A stretch of 64,000 nucleotides of DNA from NCBI GenBank assembly GCA_002110485.1, contig MOWL01000067.1:3286001-3350000 (forward strand), written 5' to 3'. The DNA comes from Emergomyces orientalis (lineage: Eukaryota > Ascomycota > Eurotiomycetes > Onygenales > Ajellomycetaceae). Made by a program: the position numbers and the translations under genes. The notes under the pieces are model-generated. The model was not told where the DNA came from, made no database searches, and saw only the letters and a program-made list of their open reading frames with translations. This document shows positions 58,392 through 64,000 of the stretch, in pieces. Numbering within the stretch: the first letter of the stretch is position 1; each line of letters opens with the position of its first letter.

Positions 58392-59092
58392 AATATGTTT
58401 TGATCGTTCCCGTTTATTTTATTTTCTCTTATTTTTTCATGATATGGTATAACACTTCGAGAGCGTTGTGATACACGTTCCTCATTATCATCCTTTTTTT
58501 ATTCCACCCCACCCCCAACAACAACAATCACATTTCATCATATCGAGAAATATGAAGGGAAAAATAAAAGGAGGGCTATGGAGTGTTTATGTAATAGTAT
58601 GTATTACAATCAAAATTTCATCAAATTTCATCAAATCAAATTGATTAAATTGGTTAATGTTAAAAAGAAACACAAGTTTCTCAAGATAGTTAATAGGGAC
58701 AAATCAGTAAGTCAACAACAAAACACAACAAAAACCACAGTAGAGCTTCCATTTCGCGTGCTAGTGCTAGTGCTAGTAAGTAGTATTTTTTTGGAGCAGA
58801 AGCTGAAATCAACAATAATAAACAACTGCAACCAGATCGGATTTGTGTTTGCAACTAATTCGGGGGGAGGCGATTAAAATATCGGAGAGCGAGAGATTCA
58901 AATCGAAGAGAGTAGAGGAGGGCAGGGACTGAGTGGGAACATGAGTTGGATTGGATGGACGGATGGATTGCGGGCTTTTAAGTACAACCGAAGGGTAAAA
59001 CGCAGAGGATTCAGGGTTAAAGTGCGTAAGGACGTAAGTTAAAGTAATGGCGGGTAGATGGGAGAAATTCCACACATTGAAGAAGAGGAGGA

Positions 59093-59119
59093 AAAAGAAG
59101 AAGAAGAAGAAGAAGAAGA
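59093..59119. repeat. GAA triplet run next to the RAD23 stop
   Basis: About nine GAA units starting 16 bases beyond the RAD23 stop codon on the 3' UTR side. Confidence 0.85.
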
Positions 59120-59134
59120 GGCCAAGAAATTTGT

Positions 59135-60999
59135 TTAATTATCGTCACCCTCATCAGGCTGCTCGAATAGGAAATTCGCAGCGAGTTCCTCGTTCTTGTC
59201 GCAGGCAAAGTAGGCTTGAATGACGGAGTCGCGCGGGAACCCTAGGCGACAGAGCTATAGAGAAAGAGAAGACAAGCGTTAGTCGAGGGCTGTGTTCAAG
59301 GAACGCATAAATTAACTTATGGAGAAAAGTGTTTAAGACTATGCATACCCTTTCAATCGCATCTCTTTCCTCCTCCGTCACGGTAATCTGATGCGTGCCT
59401 GGTGGTAACTGCGCATCTTCATCGATATCCTCACTGAGCAGCTGGAGAAACTGATCCTGGTTCTGCCCGATAAGTTGCGCGAGCTGCGGGTTACCAGCAC
59501 CAACTTGTTGCAGGATGGGCTCGAGCATCTGCGGTTGTTGCTGTACAAGTTGCCGTAGCTGTTGGAAGTGGGGGTTGTTCCGCAGGAAATCCAAATTGCC
59601 AAGATTTCCTTGACCTTCAGCCGCCGCTGCTAGTCCCTGCCCTGCAGCACGAGCACCACGCCCAGTTGAACCTCCTTGAGGAGCGCCAGCTTGTGCCGCA
59701 GCCTCGAAAAGGTTGACGTGCTCATCGCCTCCAGCTGCTGCTGCTGCTGCTGGCACCGCGCCGCCACCAGAAGCTGTTGTCGCCGGCGGGGCAGGAGCTT
59801 CTTCTCGTGGCTCAGCTTGAGTGGTTTCGGGGATGCCCTTCATACAGTTAGCAGATCGCTCTGGAAAAAAAGAATTACCCAAAAGCTTACATTTAAGAGA
59901 TACTCGATAGCTCGATCTGGGTTGAAAAACGCGGCTCTCATAGCTCGATCTATGTCACTCCTTGGGAACCCCATAGACTCCATCTGTGCGATTACTTGTT
60001 CACCCTGAGGGCCCATAAGGAGAGCTGATGGGTCGTTGAACGTAGTGGCACCACCCGCGGCTGGGGCTGCGGCTGGGGCTGCAGGTGATGGGGTGGCGGG
60101 GACATCTGGAGCTTGGGGATTTGAGCGGGCGGCGGGAGCGGCAGGAGTTGAAGCGGCAAGGGGAGCGGGAGTCGAAGGAGCCTGAGAAGATGGGGCTGCT
60201 GATGTTGAAGGGGCGGGTTTTGGCTGAGCCCGAAGGTAAAAAACGACGTTAGAAAAACCGAACAAAACACTATTGAATTGTAATCAAGGATGAACATGTA
60301 TGTACTTTTGAGACCATGCAGACTATGAACCCTTTCTCCTCGATGCTATATGATTCAATGGTATTTGCATCTTGTAAAATTTTGCCTGAAAAAAAAGAAG
60401 TAAATATTATCAGCTGTATGTTCCTTGTAACTCAAAGTAAGAGTGCCCCTCCCCTCCGCCTTTTCTCTCGACCCTCGCAGTCCCCGCCTGCCCATAGCTA
60501 TTCGGATATGGGCAACAGCCACAAACGCTCTGCGGAAAATGGCAAGAAAGAAAGAGGACACAGGAGAAAAGCCAGTGGAATAACAAACATAAAAAGACAA
60601 AATAAGACGACGAACCTGAATAGATAAGCTTTTGCTGAGCTACATCCCAACCTTTTTCCTGAGAAATCTTCTCCTTGACCTGGCCAACCTGTTGGACAAA
60701 TGGGAAATTAGCAGAGCTGCGTGCGCTAAAAGGCCATGGTAGCAACCGATCACAGAGGGGAAATCGCTTGTGTGCATATATCTTCATATATATATGAAAT
60801 GAGGGGCAGACACATACCGTTTCCGAAGGTTCGGCCTCGATCACGAACTTCTGCTGCTTCAAATCCTGCAAAAAGAAAAACAATAATTCATCAGCATATA
60901 AAATCTCAAAAGAAAAACAGGTCTGTCTATCCTAATTAAGGCTTTTGAAAAAGGGGCGAAGGGGGGAGGTTGTGAGCTTACTCTGAATGTCAGTTTCAT
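59135..60999 (-). CDS. RAD23: Rad23, UV excision repair and ubiquitin receptor protein
   Basis: Rad23 pairs with Rad4/XPC in nucleotide excision repair and carries ubiquitylated proteins to the proteasome. Seven exons: 60999-60982, 60865-60818, 60688-60616, 60385-60306, 60223-59891, 59837-59349, 59254-59135; 386 residues. The UBL domain (1-73) is spread over four small exons: [63 protein letters not shown] Pro/Ala/Ser linker follows, then UBA1 at about 142-184 ([20 protein letters not shown]...EYLLNGIPE), the XPC-binding domain ([20 protein letters not shown]...[19 protein letters not shown]) and UBA2 at the end ([20 protein letters not shown]). All junctions keep frame. Exon 6 has an AAG acceptor, less usual. 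Very sure. Confidence 0.97.
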
Positions 61000-62214
61000 C
61001 TTGCGCCACCGGAGATGTCAACTGGGGGGCAGTTGACAAGCGAGGGGGAAATGGGACGGGGATAAGGTTGGCAGATAGGGATGGCTGGAGGGATATAGAG
61101 GGTGGGTACTTTTCGACAAGCTATGAGGAGGATGTGGAGGGGTGGAAAACAGGAGAGAGAATGAACTGGTGGGGGGTGTTGGAGGGGAGAGGTGGAAGGA
61201 TGCCAGGAAGTCAGGATGCCAGGATGATATGGAGATAGTTGGACGGAGGTGATTTGACGCTGGGGGGGCTTGAGAAGGCGGCGTGTGGTTTCTGCCTTCT
61301 GGTGGCTGATATAAGCAGATCACGTGAACTATCTTGGCGCTAGAGGCTGAAGGAGGCTAGGCCCCTGTCTGTCCTGTACTTTGTACTAGTACCTTGCAAG
61401 ATTCTCTACCAGCCCAAGGCACAAAATACATCATTATTTATAGGCACACTTCGTGATAGCTGATGTATATACCTATGTATTTTGCGCAGCATTAACCATT
61501 GCATTGGCGTGAAAATGAAAAAGGGGTTTACAATATTTTCATGAACCTCGCGAGATGACATCATAGCCAACCATAGCTTTAGAAGATGCTCTGGCTCAGC
61601 CCCGTTAGATCGTTCAAATGTGGGGGGAAAAGAGCGAAGAGAAAGGGAAGGAAGTAAGAGATACCTAAGTATCTGTATCAGTGTCAAAGCGCACAACACA
61701 AAGAAATCTCCACCTGGCCGGTACATAAAAGAAACGGAATACCCTCATCCTAACCCATTTCTGCGCCGCCTACAAAACGCCCTTTTGAACAAAGTAAAAA
61801 TATATGACAAAAGATATAGAAATACAAAATAAGGAATGAGGAAAAAAGAAACAAAAATGTCAATGGTTTCATCTCACTTACATTCGCATTATGACAATTA
61901 TATGGTATTTTCCCTCGTAATTTCCCAATTTTCCCTTTGCGCCGGCGTTCCCTTCAATATCAAACCTAACTTCTTGTCGTTTTCTCGCAAAAGGGAGATA
62001 TATATATATATACATATGGTAGCAGGGATGGGGGATAGGAGGGGTTTGGACATATGATGGTCAGATCCTTGGTATGAATGACCAGAGAATGAGGTTGTAA
62101 GTTCCCGGTGGGGAGAAAAAGATATATATGAGGGGGAATGATTCAATATCCTGAAGGAGACAATAGACGTTATCCCATGGGACGAAAAGCTGTATCGCTC
62201 GCACGAGGGTTGGA
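61000..62214. other. Intergenic region upstream of RAD23
   Basis: RAD23 promoter (the plus strand is G-rich at 61010-61220, so CT-rich in the sense direction) and the 3' UTR of the second DUF3431 gene. No gene seen. Confidence 0.6.
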
Positions 62215-63421
62215 TTATTTGCCGCATTTCCCGTAGAGGTCGCAGAGACATTGTTGCTCGGACATGCAACTGCACGAAACAAACAGTTTTCAGTCAGTCA
62301 TTCATTTAGCCCGCTGCGTAAAATAAAACAAAAAAATTGAATACAAAAACAATTGAAATAGAAAATTGATATAATATATAAAGCTCCACGCGAAAACGTG
62401 AAGAAGATGGAAGAAAAGGAGAAGAAGGAAAAGGGGACCAAAAAAAATAATTTGGCCAACTCACTGTACCGCCTCCTCCCCAAAATCTATATGCCAAACC
62501 TTCTCAAACTCCCACCCAACATCAAAATCAAGCATCGGCTGGGACCCCGACAACACCCAGGTCCTCATCCGCACATAATCCGCCAACGGCCTCTGCAAAA
62601 TTCGCTCCAGCGTCACCACCACCTGCGCACAGCATATCCCGCCAATTTCGTGTGGTACATCCTTCACATCATTGAGCCCAAACAATGTTGCATAGATATC
62701 AGCAAAGTGCGCCTGGGTGTTGTTGCTCTCTATATCGAGAGTGGTCGGGTTGTGCGGGTTGACGCGGGTAGCGTCGCAACCCGGTTCGTGCCTACAGCGC
62801 AGGTTCACGTACCCTCTCTTCCGGACGGTATCGAGGCGTAGGCCGCGGAGGACCTTGTCGTTGTAGTAGCGGATATCCTGTGCCATTGCTTGTTGTGGGC
62901 GTGCATGAAGGCGACAATATCTGGGAGGTTTTGGTAATGGTCGACTATGAAGGTGAGGTAGGGCAAGGCTTCGCGGCCACGATTGGGTATGCGGAGGTCA
63001 TATCCTGGTTCGTTGTCGACGGTGTAGACGAAGGGGGTCCATCTATTTTTTCATTTAAATTTATTTTTAGAAGAAGGAAGCATGTAATTTAGCAACAAGG
63101 AAATCGGGTTATACATATATATATTTTTTCAGGTTGTTCATGGGGGTGTGAGTATACTAACTCTGGGATCATATCATATGCCCAACTCGCATTCTCCTCC
63201 ATTGTTTTGCCCAACACAATTGCATGTAGAACGCCGGGGGGATCCGGCTTAACAAGCTCTGCTGGCGGAGGCACCGAAGGCGCTTCCTCTGTAATTGGCT
63301 TCGGAGATCTCGGAATTTTGATATAGTATACAATACTCAGAGAAATGCATAGTAGCAACGCAAACAGCAGCAGCTTGTGTGAGCGGTGTCTAGCCGCAGG
63401 TTGACGGAGGCAGAGAAACAT
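62215..63421 (-). pseudogene. DUF3431 family gene, copy B, broken by a one-base frame shift
   Basis: Exons 63421-63162, 63042-62465 and 62269-62215 show the same architecture as copy A: an N-terminal membrane anchor (LLLFALLLCISLSIVYYI), IVLGKTMEENASWAYDMIPE, WTPFVYTVDNE, LPYLTFIVDHYQNLPDIVAFMHAH, GYVNLRCRHEPGCD, CCAQVVVTLERILQ and a Cys-rich end (CMSEQQCLCDLYGKC). Exon lengths total 893 bases, one short of a whole number. The break lies at about 62880-62890, just after the codons for HNKQWH, where alignment to copy A needs exactly one more base; the upstream frame stops 24 codons later. No GT donor fits an intron there. Both introns sit at the same codons and phase as in copy A. It is either a genuine pseudogene or a sequence error. 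Function of the family is unproven. Confidence 0.85.
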
Positions 63422-64000
63422 CTGAGCCAGGGTCAGCCCATGCAGGAAGAGGGGGTGGAAATGTTCTCTCTGTTGCTCGGTTGCCCAGGAGCAATAGGAT
63501 CCGAAGAAATTGACCCGTGCACAAATTGTAATTGTTAGATGCGGATATAAAATATGGCACAGTTGCGCACACCGGAGTTTTTTAACTCTTTCGCACTGGA
63601 GAATAAATGAAGGAGCCCCTGGCCACAGGGAGCCTCGCAGGGGGTTGGCATTAAAGAAGTTGACATGAACTTGACGGGGGGAGGATACATGTTGGCTTTG
63701 TCAGAGGCATCCATCCGCCCTGTGTCAGAGGCATCCATTCGCCCGGCCCGATGTTATTCCTTTCATCTCTCAGGGTTATATAGCTCTCTGCAACGCACAC
63801 AAAGCATAGATAGAGAATCAAGCCAATATTACATTCCAACAGGCTTATCTTTTGACGCTTGAGGCTGCAGATTCAGTAGCAAAACACAAAGCTAATAAAA
63901 ATATTAGCAATGGCGAAGAGTCTACCAGCATCACGAGCGCGTGTGAAATAAGCAGCCGCCTGCAATTGAGGACATTGCTTGGCGTCAGAAAAAGGAAAGA
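63422..64000. other. Upstream region of DUF3431 copy B to the window end
   Basis: Promoter-side DNA. It contains a 24-base tandem duplication (63700-63744). No supportable gene. Confidence 0.55.
63700..63744. repeat. 24-base-period tandem duplication
   Basis: GTCAGAGGCATCCATCCGCC at 63700 recurs at 63724 with one mismatch (CCATTCG), period 24. Non-coding. Confidence 0.85.

Larger units (their letters stand above)
48904..59134. other. 10.2-kb stretch without a confident gene
   Basis: Upstream of the kinase gene (-) to the RAD23 stop (-). A purine-rich tract on plus (49498-49556) is the kinase promoter CT tract on the other strand. A CT-rich plus-strand tract follows at 49700-49780. 50300-52500 is AT-rich. 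Repeats include AAAAAC units at 51055-51085, GGATTTT-like units at 53107-53146, a 12-base duplication at 53467-53490, A-rich DNA at 55535-55605, 19 G at 55826-55844 and a purine tract at 57840-57897. Two possible spliced minus-strand remnants (56724-56833 and 58140-58391) are listed separately. No tRNA pattern convinced me. Confidence 0.45.

Noticed and set aside
1..64000. tRNA genes
   Set aside because: GTTCGA-like strings were scanned by eye on both strands; none sits in a context with a paired acceptor stem and A box. A covariance-model scan would be needed to exclude intron-bearing tRNAs.

Overview
This is nuclear DNA of a filamentous ascomycete. Genes carry short introns (about 48-450 nt) with GTAAGT-like donors, CTAAC-like branch sites and CAG/TAG acceptors. 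Conserved products include Ku70, eIF6, Set2, Rvs161, a Hal4/Sat4-type kinase and Rad23, and UTR-sized tracts are rich in CT. Long AT-rich intergenic blocks beside GC-richer exons, and close protein resemblance to Onygenales as I remember them, suggest an Ajellomycetaceae-like dimorphic fungus. That placement is inference and no search was run. The window is gene-poor: 13 confident protein genes in 64 kb.

Left third (1-24.5 kb): the 3' part of KU70 (+), a secreted TagC-like beta-propeller protein (+), a long RGG/His-Gln/Pro-rich nuclear-type protein (-), a four-helix membrane protein with a long Ser-rich tail (-), a gamma-glutamylcyclotransferase-like protein with an apparent frameshift near its start (+), a DUF3431 protein (+) and TIF6/eIF6 (+). 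Middle (24.5-48.9 kb): SET2 (-) converges on TIF6. A 7.2-kb gap separates SET2 from a divergent AT-hook protein (+). RVS161 (-) and a Hal4-type kinase (-) follow in tandem. Right part (48.9-64 kb): a 10.2-kb stretch with no strong gene, holding low-confidence traces of small spliced genes on the minus strand, then RAD23 (-) and a second DUF3431 gene (-) with a one-base frame break.

The genes do not form an evident pathway or biosynthetic cluster. Several are housekeeping factors for DNA repair (KU70, RAD23), chromatin (SET2, AT-hook protein), ribosome biogenesis (TIF6) and membrane/endocytosis or ion homeostasis (RVS161, kinase). I found no CRISPR array, rRNA, convincing tRNA, intact transposon or virus. 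The most interesting points are the two DUF3431 paralogs with identical intron positions (one broken), the two unrecognised proteins at 4.6-7.6 and 11.1-12.7 kb, an internal duplication in the Set2 tail, a MITE-like inverted repeat near 10.5 kb, a telomere-like G-rich block near 13.86 kb, and possible small spliced genes near 56.7-58.4 kb. I see no clearly novel multi-gene system.
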